DNA of 64,000 bases from Roseovarius sp. M141. GTDB lineage: Bacteria > Pseudomonadota > Alphaproteobacteria > Rhodobacterales > Rhodobacteraceae. The DNA lies in assembly GCF_024355225.1 (NCBI RefSeq), contig NZ_VCNH01000008.1:806001-870000 (forward strand), read 5' to 3'. Each line of letters opens with the position of its first letter. The stretch's first letter is position 1. The notes under the pieces were generated by a model. It saw only the letters and a program-made list of their open reading frames with translations, made no database searches and had not been told where the DNA came from. The position numbers and the translations under genes are program-made. Positions 56,782-64,000 of this stretch are shown here, one piece after another.

Positions 56782-57006
56782 CTATTTCCCCAAGGTTATG
56801 GCAATGAGCGCGATCCAGATCACCGGAACCATCGCCAGTGCGGGCAGGTACAAGCCGGGTACGCCCCAGATGAACACGCACAGCCCCCATGCCACCAGCG
56901 CAACAAGAACCGTCAGCAGGATTTTTGCGGCGACAACGTTCTCGGATGATTCGGTGCGGCGGCCGGTTGGGGCGGCGTCGGTTTGGGTCATGGGGGCATT
57001 GGGCAT
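56782..57006 (-). CDS. Small two-helix membrane protein (DUF5337-like)
   Basis: 74 residues. Soluble N-terminus of about 25 residues then two membrane segments, KILLTVLVALVAWGLCVFIW and YLPALAMVPVIWIALIAITL, joined by a short GVPG turn. I think it belongs to DUF5337 of Rhodobacteraceae but am not certain. ATG at 57006 or six codons in (MTQTDAAP). Function unknown. Confidence 0.75.
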   Translation of the reverse strand: MPNAPMTQTDAAPTGRRTESSENVVAAKILLTVLVALVAWGLCVFIWGVPGLYLPALAMVPVIWIALIAITLGK

Positions 57007-57100
57007 CTGGCGGCCTTCCTTCTTTGTTCGGATGAATAGACAGATACCGCATTTGCCTGATCATTTCATCTGGCGAATGCGCGCGCTAATTGCCGCAGCC

Positions 57101-57745
57101 CTAAATGATCTGCGCCAGAAAACCGTTGAGATCGTCGGTGTGGTGATGGATATGCGCGGCCTGTTGCGGATACGGCGCGACATGTACCGTGCGCAGGCCC
57201 ATGGCGTGCGGCACGGCCAGATTGCGCGGGTCGTCCTCGAACATGGCCGCCCGGCTGGCGGTCAGGCCATCGGCATCGAACACGGCGCGGAACGCTTCGG
57301 CGTCCGGTTTGGGCGAATAGCCGGCATGTTCGACGCCATAGATTGCGTCGAACACACCGTCCAGTCCGCGCGCGGCGGCGACGCGGGTGGCATAGGGCGC
57401 GGTGCCGTTGGTGTAGATGATCTTGCGCCCCGGCAGCGCCGTGATGCGGTCGCGCAGGGTGGCATCGGGGGTAAGGGGGGCCATGTCGATGTCATGTACC
57501 GCGATCAGGTAGTCATCCGGCGCCATGCCATGCACGCGCATCAGCCCGGCCAGTGTGGTGCCGTGTTCGTGCCAGTACAGGGCACGCAGGCGATCCGCCT
57601 CGGCGCGGTCCACGTCCAGCGTGTCCATGACGAACTGCGTCATCCGCACCTCGATCTGATCGAACAGGCGGATGTCGGGGGAATAAAGCGTGTTATCCAG
57701 ATCGAACACCCAGGTGTCGACATGGCTGAAATCATGTTTCGGCAT
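57101..57745 (-). CDS. HAD-family pyrimidine 5'-nucleotidase-like phosphatase
   Basis: 214 residues. DLDNTLYSPDIRLF holds the nucleophile Asp in motif I, YTNGTAPYA is motif II, KPDAEAF carries the lysine of motif III, and EDDPRNL motif IV. The SDT1/pyrimidine-5'-nucleotidase branch, which removes phosphate from UMP, CMP or damaged nucleotides. Single-gene unit. Divergent GntR regulator upstream. Confidence 0.93.
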   Translation of the reverse strand: MPKHDFSHVDTWVFDLDNTLYSPDIRLFDQIEVRMTQFVMDTLDVDRAEADRLRALYWHEHGTTLAGLMRVHGMAPDDYLIAVHDIDMAPLTPDATLRDRITALPGRKIIYTNGTAPYATRVAAARGLDGVFDAIYGVEHAGYSPKPDAEAFRAVFDADGLTASRAAMFEDDPRNLAVPHAMGLRTVHVAPYPQQAAHIHHHTDDLNGFLAQII

Positions 57746-57854
57746 GGCGCTAGAGGTAAGCGCAATTCAGGCGTTGTCAACATGCGCGGGCTTGATTGGC
57801 CCGCCCGGCGCCCCTAGGGTCTGGCGACCCTTTCAGATGACCGGAAACCTCGCC

Positions 57855-58499
57855 ATGAAACCCGCCCCGACCGACGCCTATGCCCTGATCCTCGAGGCGA
57901 TCGACATGGGCATGTTCAAGCCCGGCGACCGTCTGGTCGAAAGCGATCTGGCCGAGCGGTTCGGCGTGTCGCGCACACCGATTCGCGAGGCGCTGCAACG
58001 GCTTGAGACGCAGTCTTTGGTGGCGCGCGACGGGCGCAGCCTGATCGTGGCATCACTGGATCACAACCAGCGCGCCGAGCTATACGTCGTGCGCGCCGAG
58101 CTTGAGGGGCTGGCCGCCAGCCTTGCCGCGCGCCATGCCACCCCCGAAGAGGTGACGGTGCTGCGCGGCATGGTCGAACATGACCGCGCCCTGATTGGCC
58201 GGCCCGATCTGATGGCGCGCGCCAACCGGCGGTTTCACAAGCAGATCCATCTGGCCTCGCATAACCGGTTTTTGGTGCAGCAACTGGACCTTGTCCATCG
58301 GTCGATGGCGCTGATGGCGACGACGTCGCTGGCCGCCGAGGGCCGGGGCGAGGTGGCGATTGCCGAACACGAGGCCATCGTCGCCGCGATCGAGGCGGGC
58401 GATGCCCGCGCCGCGCATGACGCGCTCAAGGCGCATATATCAAAGGCGTTCATGACGCGGCTGCGGCTGGAATCGGGTGAGGTTGAGTCGATCCTGTGA
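57855..58499 (+). CDS. GntR family regulator, FadR-type C-terminal domain
   Basis: About 215 residues. The GntR winged helix (about 5-70, LVESDLAERFGVSRTPIREA) and an all-helical FCD effector domain (about 80-205) with metal ligands in RFHKQIHLASHN and EHEAIVAAIEAGD. FCD proteins respond to small organic acids. Start ATG at 57855 or 57837 (MTGNLAMKP). Its operon partner, if any, is not within the window on this strand. Confidence 0.92.
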   Translation: MKPAPTDAYALILEAIDMGMFKPGDRLVESDLAERFGVSRTPIREALQRLETQSLVARDGRSLIVASLDHNQRAELYVVRAELEGLAASLAARHATPEEVTVLRGMVEHDRALIGRPDLMARANRRFHKQIHLASHNRFLVQQLDLVHRSMALMATTSLAAEGRGEVAIAEHEAIVAAIEAGDARAAHDALKAHISKAFMTRLRLESGEVESIL

Positions 58500-58508
58500 T
58501 GCTCCGGG

Positions 58509-60434
58509 CTAAGGTGTGCGGATCGGCGCCCCCGCCTTTTTCGCCGACCTCGTTAGCGAATGGCCATGGCTGGTCTTGTCCCAATAGAACGGCGCGACGA
58601 TCATCTCATACAGCGCCTTGATTGCCGCAATGGTGCCCAGCGGCGTGTACAGATGCATCGTCGGTGCCCATAGCAGCAAATGCCGGTGCTGACGTCCCGA
58701 CACGCCCAGCATGTAAAAGCCGATATTCAGGAACTCGACCGCCAGAAACAGCTGGCCGAACCGCGCCAGCGTTGTCTGGGGCAGAATCGAGTCCAGCGGA
58801 TGCGGTAGCCCGAACACCACCAGCCAGAACGACCACAGGAACGGCGCCAGCAGGAATTGCGACAGCGCCGCCACGAAATGCGCCTGAAATCCGCAGAATT
58901 GCCACGTGCCAAGCTGGCGATGCAGCGTCAGGGGCCGGCGCATATGCACCAGGTACGTCGTCATATAGCCCTTGAGCCAGCGCGATCGCTGCTTGACCCA
59001 CGGCCAGGGACGGCAATTCGCTTCTTCCCCGGTGACGGTGCCGATCATTTCGGTGCGATAGCCGTGCCGGGCGAGACGAAAGCCCAGATCGGCATCCTCG
59101 GTGACGTTATGCGCGTCCCAGCCGCCGAGGGCCTCCAGCGCGTCGCGCCGGAAATACAGTGTTGTGCCGCCCAGCGGAATGGCAAAGCCCAGTCGTGCCA
59201 TACCGGGCAGCATGACGCGGAACCATGTCGCGTATTCGATGGTGAAACAGCGCGCCAGCCAGTTCTGGCGCGGGTTGTAGTAATCGAGGACGCCCTGAAG
59301 GCAGGCCACGTCGGGCGGGGCGGCCTGAAACCGGCGGGCGATCTGGGTGATCTGGTCGGGGTCCGGCGCGTCTTCGGCATCGAAAATGCCGACGATGTCG
59401 CCCTCGCAAAAATCCAGCGCATAGTTCATCGCCCGCGGTTTGGTGCGGGGTTGGCCATCGGGGACGACGACGGCGCGCATCCAGGGCGGCAGGTCGATCT
59501 CGGCCAGAGTCTGCCGTGTGGTGTCGTCCTTTTCCTCAAGCACCAGAATGACGTCGAGCAAGCATTTGGGGTAGGTCAACCGGGTCAGCCGGGTAATCAG
59601 CGCATGGGCGATCTCGGTCTCGCGGAACAGCGGCACGAGGATCGAAACCTTGGGCAGTCTGGCGCCGGACGGGAGCGGAGGTTGTACCCCTTCGAGCGGG
59701 CCCATGGCGACACGCGCGCAGACCGCCGCCATTTTCAGCGTGGCCGACAGAATCAACGTCAGCGTGGCCCAGCCGACCAAGCCGACAAAGACCGTGGCCG
59801 GATACAGCGCGGTCAGCGCAATGCAGACCACCATCGCGGCCAGCGCCAGCAAAATGCGCCGCGCGGGCGAGGCGCTCCAGGTGCGGCAGCTTTCCTGCTC
59901 GGGGGTGCGGGTCTGTGCATCGATGGTCAGGCGGCTGCGGGCGCTTTGGGCGACTGAGGTCTGGATGGCGCGGCGCGGCGCGATGATGCGCGGCAGATCG
60001 TGCAGGCCGCCGGGCAGATTGTCATTGGCTGCACGTGTATCGGGGCTGTCCACCGCCAGCCGCAGCTGACCATCCGCGCCTCGCAGCGGCGCTTGCGTGG
60101 TTTTGATCAGATGGCGGGCATCCACGCCATCCGGCAATTCGGCACCGTGCGCCAATTCCTGGGGCGTCGCCAGACGCAGGTTTGCGCGCGTGGCTTGAGC
60201 GTTCAGGATGTCGGGCGCATCCACCAGCCCTTCGGCCAGCAGCACGCGATGCAGCGGCGCATCGCAATGGGCCTGAACGATCTGTGCCAGCTCGGCGTCC
60301 GAACGGGAAATCACCCCGGTCCGCACCAGATAGCGGCCCAGATCACACAGATCACTGCCCTGCGGCCCGGTGCCCCGTCTGCGGACGCCATGCCAGGACT
60401 GCGTGTCCAGCTCTCGCAGTTCCGAGATGCCCAT
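58509..60434 (-). CDS. Membrane family 2 glycosyltransferase with MshEN-like N-terminus
   Basis: 641 residues. An N-terminal MshEN-type segment (about 25-95: DLGRYLVRTGVISRSDAELA, then PLHRVLLAEGLVDAPDILNA). Two membrane segments follow (about 195-240), then a GT2 domain (about 260-490): SILVPLFRETEIAHALITRL, FDAEDAPDPDQ (DxD), TEDADLGFRL and QRSRWLKGY (QxxRW). C-terminal membrane helices complete the polysaccharide synthase layout (cellulose/poly-GlcNAc/chitin synthase group). MshEN domains bind c-di-GMP; the usual leading arginine of the motif is aspartate here. Product unknown. Confidence 0.88.
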   Translation of the reverse strand: MGISELRELDTQSWHGVRRRGTGPQGSDLCDLGRYLVRTGVISRSDAELAQIVQAHCDAPLHRVLLAEGLVDAPDILNAQATRANLRLATPQELAHGAELPDGVDARHLIKTTQAPLRGADGQLRLAVDSPDTRAANDNLPGGLHDLPRIIAPRRAIQTSVAQSARSRLTIDAQTRTPEQESCRTWSASPARRILLALAAMVVCIALTALYPATVFVGLVGWATLTLILSATLKMAAVCARVAMGPLEGVQPPLPSGARLPKVSILVPLFRETEIAHALITRLTRLTYPKCLLDVILVLEEKDDTTRQTLAEIDLPPWMRAVVVPDGQPRTKPRAMNYALDFCEGDIVGIFDAEDAPDPDQITQIARRFQAAPPDVACLQGVLDYYNPRQNWLARCFTIEYATWFRVMLPGMARLGFAIPLGGTTLYFRRDALEALGGWDAHNVTEDADLGFRLARHGYRTEMIGTVTGEEANCRPWPWVKQRSRWLKGYMTTYLVHMRRPLTLHRQLGTWQFCGFQAHFVAALSQFLLAPFLWSFWLVVFGLPHPLDSILPQTTLARFGQLFLAVEFLNIGFYMLGVSGRQHRHLLLWAPTMHLYTPLGTIAAIKALYEMIVAPFYWDKTSHGHSLTRSAKKAGAPIRTP

Positions 60435-60514
60435 AAGATACCTTCCGCCCTCACTCTTGGCGTAAAGGTTCGTCCATTGGTGTTAATGGAACGTGAAGAT
60501 TTCCTTAACGGGCG

Positions 60515-61678
60515 TCAGGAAACGGCTGTTTTCAGGGACATCGACGTTGCAAACCGTTCGAACAGGTAAAAGCTGTCCTGCGGTCCCGGGCTGGCCTCGG
60601 GGTGGTGCTGCACCGAAAAGACCGGGCGATTCTTGACCGCGATGCCACAGTTCGACCCATCGAACAGCGAAACATGCGTCTCTTCCACGCCGTCGGGCAG
60701 GCTTTGGCCGTCTACGGCAAAGCCGTGGTTCATCGACGTGATCTCGACCTTGCCGGTGGTGTAATCCTTGACCGGATGGTTGGCGCCATGGTGGCCGTGC
60801 CCCATCTTGACGGTCTGGGCGCCCAGCGCCAACGCCAGCATCTGATGGCCGAGGCAGATGCCAAAGATCGGGATATCGGCGTTCAGCAGATCCTTGATCA
60901 CCGGCACGGCGTAGACGCCCGTCGCCGCGGGATCGCCGGGGCCGTTCGACAGGAATACGCCGTCAGGCTTGTGCGCCAGCACGTCTTCTGCCGTCGCGGT
61001 TGCGGGCAAAACGGTGATGTCACAGCCCGCCGAGGCGAGGCAGCGCAGGATATTGCGCTTGGCGCCGTAGTCGATGGCGACGACCTTGTACTTGGCATCG
61101 GTCTGGCGCGGATACCCATCCGGCCAGGCCCAGCGCATTTCGTCCCAGCGGTAGGATTGCGCGCAGGTGACGTCCTTGGCCAGATCCAGCCCCTTCAGCC
61201 CGGCGAACCCGCGCGCCCTGGCGATCAACGCATCGGTGTCGAAATTGCCGTCCGGATCATGCGCCAGCGCAACGTGCGGTGCACCCTGCTGGCGAATTGC
61301 GCGGGTCAGGCGCCGCGTGTCGACGCCCCCAATCGCGATGCGCCCGCGCTGGGCCAGCCAATCCTGTAACCGCTGGGTGCTGCGCCAGTTGCTGGGCTCG
61401 GTCGGGTCCCACTTGACGACCATGCCGGCGGCGACGGGGTCTGCGGTTTCGTCATCCTCGGGGCAGGTGCCGGTGTTGCCGATATGGGGAAAGGTAAACG
61501 TCACGACCTGGCCCGCATAGCTGGGGTCGGTCATGATTTCCTGATAGCCGGTCATCGCGGTGTTAAAGCAGAGCTCTGCCACGACTTCACCGGTGGCGCC
61601 GAAACCGCGTCCATAAAGCAACGTGCCATCGGCCAGCGCAAGGCAGGCGGTGGGGCGGGGCTGGGGCGCATGGGGCAT
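60515..61678 (-). CDS. carA: Carbamoyl-phosphate synthase small subunit
   Basis: Glutamine amidotransferase subunit that feeds ammonia to CarB for arginine and pyrimidine synthesis. 387 residues. N-terminal ALADGTLLYGRGFGATGEVV, FPHIGNTGTCPEDDE, then class I amidotransferase KYKVVAIDYGAKRNILRCLA, nucleophile IFGICLGHQMLALALG and catalytic His in SVQHHPEASPGPQD. ATG at 61678 matches the family start; the longer frame to 61774 reads through a dispersed repeat. carB is not in the window. Confidence 0.97.
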   Translation of the reverse strand: MPHAPQPRPTACLALADGTLLYGRGFGATGEVVAELCFNTAMTGYQEIMTDPSYAGQVVTFTFPHIGNTGTCPEDDETADPVAAGMVVKWDPTEPSNWRSTQRLQDWLAQRGRIAIGGVDTRRLTRAIRQQGAPHVALAHDPDGNFDTDALIARARGFAGLKGLDLAKDVTCAQSYRWDEMRWAWPDGYPRQTDAKYKVVAIDYGAKRNILRCLASAGCDITVLPATATAEDVLAHKPDGVFLSNGPGDPAATGVYAVPVIKDLLNADIPIFGICLGHQMLALALGAQTVKMGHGHHGANHPVKDYTTGKVEITSMNHGFAVDGQSLPDGVEETHVSLFDGSNCGIAVKNRPVFSVQHHPEASPGPQDSFYLFERFATSMSLKTAVS

Positions 61679-61744
61679 GGCGGCTCTCCGGTGATCTGGA
61701 ATGACGGGATATCTGGAAGGTGGGGGCAAAATCTGCGCGAACCT

Positions 61745-61786
61745 AAAGCGTTTCGAGTATAAGTTGAAGCGCAAATTGACCTCGAC
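61745..61786. repeat. Dispersed repeat B, copy in the carA-yqeY gap
   Basis: AAAGCGTTTCGAGTATAAGT followed by TGAAGCGCAAATTGACCTCG. Strongly similar to the reverse complement of 14585-14623 and decayed in the right arm. Confidence 0.6.
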
Positions 61787-61949
61787 CTGCGCGCGGGAAC
61801 GGTCAAGTGTCAGGCGCCGTCAGGGTAGTCGCACATGACGCGGGGGCATCCGGCTACCCTTGGTTGCCAGCGACGCCCCATTTGTATAGGGATCGAAGGT
61901 TGTGACAGGGGCCGGATCATCGGCCGGGGTCACGACTGTGAGGATGGAC

Positions 61950-62414
61950 ATGGATACGACATTGCGCGAACGGGTCGATGCGGCCCTGAAACAGGCCATG
62001 CGTGACCGGGATGCCCCGCGTCTGGCAACCCTGCGGCTGATCAACGCCGCCATCAAGGATCAGGAAATCGCCGAGCGCGCCAAGGGCGGCGAAGTCGCGC
62101 TGAACGACGATGACGTTCTCGCCATTCTGGGCAAGATGACCAAGCAGCGACGGGAATCCGTGCGCGCCTACGAGGAGGGCGGCCGCATCGATCTGGCCGA
62201 GCGCGAAGAGGCCGAGGTCGCCATCATCGCCGAATTCCTGCCCCGTCAATTAAAGGAGGCCGAAGTCGACGCCGCCATCGAACAGGCCGTCGCGGAAACC
62301 GGCGCGACGTCGATTCGCGACATGGGCAAGATCATGGGTACGCTCAAGGCGAAATACGCCGGCCAGATGGATTTCGGCGCCGTCGGTCCCCGTATCAAGG
62401 ACCGTCTTTGCTAA
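61950..62414 (+). CDS. GatB/YqeY domain protein
   Basis: 154 residues, two-domain helical protein of the YqeY/GatB-tail family. LRERVDAALKQAMRDRDAPR, ATLRLINAAIKDQEIAERA and the C-terminal SIRDMGKIMGTLKAKYAGQM. Often adjacent to carA or rpsU and probably acts in tRNA-related amidation or unknown process. Start chosen at 61950 with AGGA five bases upstream; 61944 is equally in frame. Divergent from carA. Confidence 0.9.
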   Translation: MDTTLRERVDAALKQAMRDRDAPRLATLRLINAAIKDQEIAERAKGGEVALNDDDVLAILGKMTKQRRESVRAYEEGGRIDLAEREEAEVAIIAEFLPRQLKEAEVDAAIEQAVAETGATSIRDMGKIMGTLKAKYAGQMDFGAVGPRIKDRLC

Positions 62415-62447
62415 AGCGCTGCTGACTGTCGGCTGCCTATTGCCCGG

Positions 62448-62475
62448 CTTTCATCGTTCTGAAAATACTCAAAAA
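62448..62475 (-). repeat. Dispersed repeat A, copy after yqeY
   Basis: CTTTCATCGTTCTGAAAATA followed by CTCAAAAA, the reverse complement of the 28861 copy with one changed position. It separates yqeY from the convergent DUF2244 gene. Confidence 0.7.
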
Positions 62476-62501
62476 TCCACCGCCGACCCGTATCGTTCCG
62501 G

Positions 62502-63011
62502 TCAGCACTTGGCGCGCGCGCGACCAAGAGCGCCGCGCAACTCTCCATACAAGGTCTTGCGCTCGTCCTCGGACAGAAACGCGCCCAGCTCCACCTCGCG
62601 GCCTGCGCCGCGCAGGGTGATGTAATGCGCCACCGGCCCACCCGATGGATAGATCTGCGCCTGCGCCCAATAGCAGTTGCAATCCCAGGTCTTCACATCG
62701 CCCTGCGGGCTCGTCCGTGTCAGATGCACTTCGCAATCGTCTATGATCAGCGCCTCGTGCAGTCTGCCTGCGCGATAGCTGTGCTCCAGCGCCCACCATA
62801 AAAGGACAACGGTCCCTGCCAGAAATGGCAAAAGCCCCCACAGCACGGCCGTGCCGAGCAGCGCAAACAGCGGGATCGAGATCATCACCGACGTTGCCAG
62901 CATGAACCACGCAAAGCCGCGCCGCGGCAGTGACTGATGGGGCCACAAATCCAGCCGTTGAGCGCCCTGATCAGAGGCGGGAAGGGACCATTCGTAGGGC
63001 ATGACAGTCAA
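62502..63011 (-). CDS. DUF2244 family membrane protein
   Basis: 169 residues. Two adjacent membrane segments (FAWFMLATSVMISIPLFALL and AVLWGLLPFLAGTVVLLWWA, about 33-75) then a cytosolic beta-rich domain with CEVHLTRTSPQGDVKTWDCN and ITLRGAGREVELGAFLSEDE. Conserved DUF2244 proteins occur near cytochrome oxidase and other genes in alphaproteobacteria. Function unknown. MPYEWS three codons in is an alternative start. Confidence 0.9.
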   Translation of the reverse strand: MTVMPYEWSLPASDQGAQRLDLWPHQSLPRRGFAWFMLATSVMISIPLFALLGTAVLWGLLPFLAGTVVLLWWALEHSYRAGRLHEALIIDDCEVHLTRTSPQGDVKTWDCNCYWAQAQIYPSGGPVAHYITLRGAGREVELGAFLSEDERKTLYGELRGALGRARAKC

Positions 63012-63306
63012 TCTAAGTTGGTTGGCGGTGATGAAAAGTGTCCCGGCGCGTCGCAGCGGTCAAGGAGTGCGGTTAGTCAACTGATGTCCGGCAGCATGAA
63101 CACTCCATTCCGGCCCCCTGTCATCACGCATGACACCGGCATCTTTGCCCGCCAACTACAGTGCCAGCCCAAGAAATGCTATCTGGATATGTGGCGTCGC
63201 AAGGTACGGTAACTGTTGGTGCAGGCAGACAGCATACCGGATCAACGCCGCATCCTCGCGCCCGCGCCGCATGATGCCCCCCCGTAAACTTATACGACGG
63301 ATGCGC
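63012..63306. other. Gene-free stretch before the stress-gene promoter
   Basis: About 295 bases between DUF2244 and the GGAAC element. It has short frames on both strands, all without ribosome sites or recognisable protein families, and lower coding character than the neighbourhood. I see no tRNA fold. It may be a remnant. Confidence 0.5.
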
Positions 63307-63332
63307 GGAACCAGCGCCTTGTTTGCGTCGTT
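63307..63332 (+). promoter_or_regulatory. EcfG-like promoter (GGAAC-N17-CGTT)
   Basis: GGAAC at 63307-63311, 17 bases, CGTT at 63329-63332. This matches the general-stress sigma factor consensus of alphaproteobacteria exactly and sits about 115 bases before the GlsB-like gene, a classical stress target. Confidence 0.6.
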
Positions 63333-63387
63333 AGGCTGTAGCGAACGGGCACTATAGCTGCATACGCGAATGTTTGATTTGCATGTT

Positions 63388-63414
63388 GACCGCAGGGGGC
63401 GCCACCCTGCGGTC
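63388..63414 (+). other. Leader hairpin in front of the GlsB-like gene
   Basis: GACCGCAGGG (63388-63397), seven-base loop, CCCTGCGGTC (63405-63414). Perfect ten-base stem in the predicted 5' untranslated region, 32 bases before the ATG. Confidence 0.6.
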
Positions 63415-63446
63415 GCCCCGCAGTCCGCGCAATCAAGGAGATCCCA

Positions 63447-63704
63447 ATGGGAATTATCTGGACCATCATCATCGGCTTTGTCGCCGGCATCATCGCAAAG
63501 TTTATCACTCCGGGAGGCAATGAACCCTCCGGTTTCATTTTGACCACCATTCTCGGCATTGTGGGGGCTTTCGTCGCGACTTGGTTGGGTCAGGCCGTGG
63601 GATGGTACAGTGCAGGTGAGGGCGCGGGATTTATCGGCGCCATTGTCGGCGCGGTGATCGTGCTGCTGGTCTGGGGTGCTTTCTTGCGCAGCCGCGACTC
63701 CTGA
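63447..63704 (+). CDS. GlsB/YeaQ/YmgE family stress-response membrane protein
   Basis: 85 residues, three membrane segments: WTIIIGFVAGIIAKFI, GFILTTILGIVGAFVATWLG and GAGFIGAIVGAVIVLLVWGA. Family hallmarks are the glycines and the TPGGNEPSGFILT loop. Small glycine-rich transglycosylase-associated proteins of this type are induced by general stress. AAGGAGA precedes the ATG. Followed after 39 bases by a YidB-like gene, the common pairing. Confidence 0.94.
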   Translation: MGIIWTIIIGFVAGIIAKFITPGGNEPSGFILTTILGIVGAFVATWLGQAVGWYSAGEGAGFIGAIVGAVIVLLVWGAFLRSRDS

Positions 63705-63743
63705 CGAACCTGGAAAATTCACAACCCACAGAAAGGATTCATC

Positions 63744-64000
63744 ATGGCACGAGGCGGCTTTCCCTCTATGACCGCGCTCCTTGGCCTTCTGGCCGTGGCG
63801 GGCTACCAGAACCGTGACAAGATATCGCAGATGCTCGCGAACCGTGGAGGTGGCGCTGGCGGCGAACGTCTCGCCGACGCGCCCGGCGGCGCGACAGAGC
63901 GCAGTCCGGAACCCCCATCGGGCCTTGAAGGTCTGCTGGGCAAATTCTTTGGCGACGCAGGCAGTGACGGCCTTCTCGGAGGTGCGCTGGCAGAACTGTC
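63744..64000 (+). CDS. YidB/DUF937-like protein, 3' truncated by window edge
   Basis: At least 85 residues; the frame is open to the end of the window. MARGGFPSMTALLGLLAVAG at the start, a Gly-rich linker, then GLEGLLGKFFGDAGSDGLLG, resembling the YidB-type region. Start ATG at 63744 with GAAAGGA upstream. Probably co-transcribed with the GlsB-like gene as a stress unit. Function unknown. Confidence 0.8.
   Translation, partial: MARGGFPSMTALLGLLAVAGYQNRDKISQMLANRGGGAGGERLADAPGGATERSPEPPSGLEGLLGKFFGDAGSDGLLGGALAEL

Noticed and set aside
63130..63357. Short frames in the gene-free stretch
   Set aside because: No ribosome site, no family and overlapping frames on both strands; not supported as genes.

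Overview
This window is a chromosomal segment of an alphaproteobacterium, almost certainly a marine Rhodobacteraceae (Roseobacter group). The evidence is the high GC, gltD before gltB, CcrM, a glyQ-small membrane gene-glyS-PEP enzyme order, a 41-residue L36, a DinB with an N-terminal zinc ribbon, the lpxK-waaA-DUF4170-ABC transporter block and a TRAP transporter. About 95% is coding. I see no prophage, insertion sequence, CRISPR array, rRNA or replication origin. One tRNA (Val, GAC) is present.

Layout. 1-5.5 kb: glutamate synthase (gltD end, gltB). 5.7-14.6 kb: a seven-gene minus-strand unit (FGase-like amidohydrolase, TRAP dctQ, dctM, dctP, glutamine-synthetase-like ligase, aldehyde dehydrogenase, Fe-alcohol dehydrogenase) with a divergent RpiR regulator. 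14.7-19.5 kb: ferredoxin, bestrophin, purD, PfpI-like protein, xseA. 19.7-26.8 kb: LysR, FMN reductase, a DadA-like oxidoreductase, rpmJ, tRNA-Val, a second FGase, dinB, a membrane-bound winged-helix protein with a small exported partner, and a basic secreted protein. 26.9-35.6 kb: rnhB, ccrM, an OYE-type FMN/FAD enzyme, alkB, mutY, a DciA-like protein, a DsbA-like protein and a CoA transferase. 35.6-40 kb: lipid A/Kdo genes. 40-49.2 kb: a trypsin-fold protein with a degenerate active site, glyQ, a small membrane gene, glyS, ppdK and a SleB-like hydrolase. 49.2-57.7 kb: a folB fusion, folP, an EamA transporter, ilvC, two Lrp/AsnC regulators, an aminotransferase, a UbiH-like monooxygenase and a HAD phosphatase. 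57.8-64 kb: GntR, a membrane glycosyltransferase, carA, yqeY, DUF2244, and a GlsB/YidB-like stress pair cut by the window end.

The most interesting system is 5.7-14.6 kb. Together the genes look like uptake of an amine or amino alcohol, gamma-glutamylation by the ligase, oxidation of the alcohol to aldehyde and acid, and release of the product by the amidohydrolase. The individual families are known and the combined pathway is inferred. Other points worth a second look are three GANTC sites in front of ccrM, a FolB fused to a kinase-fold-like domain, the apparent pseudoprotease, a GT2 enzyme with an MshEN-like head, a GGAAC-N17-CGTT promoter before glsB, and three families of short dispersed intergenic repeats.
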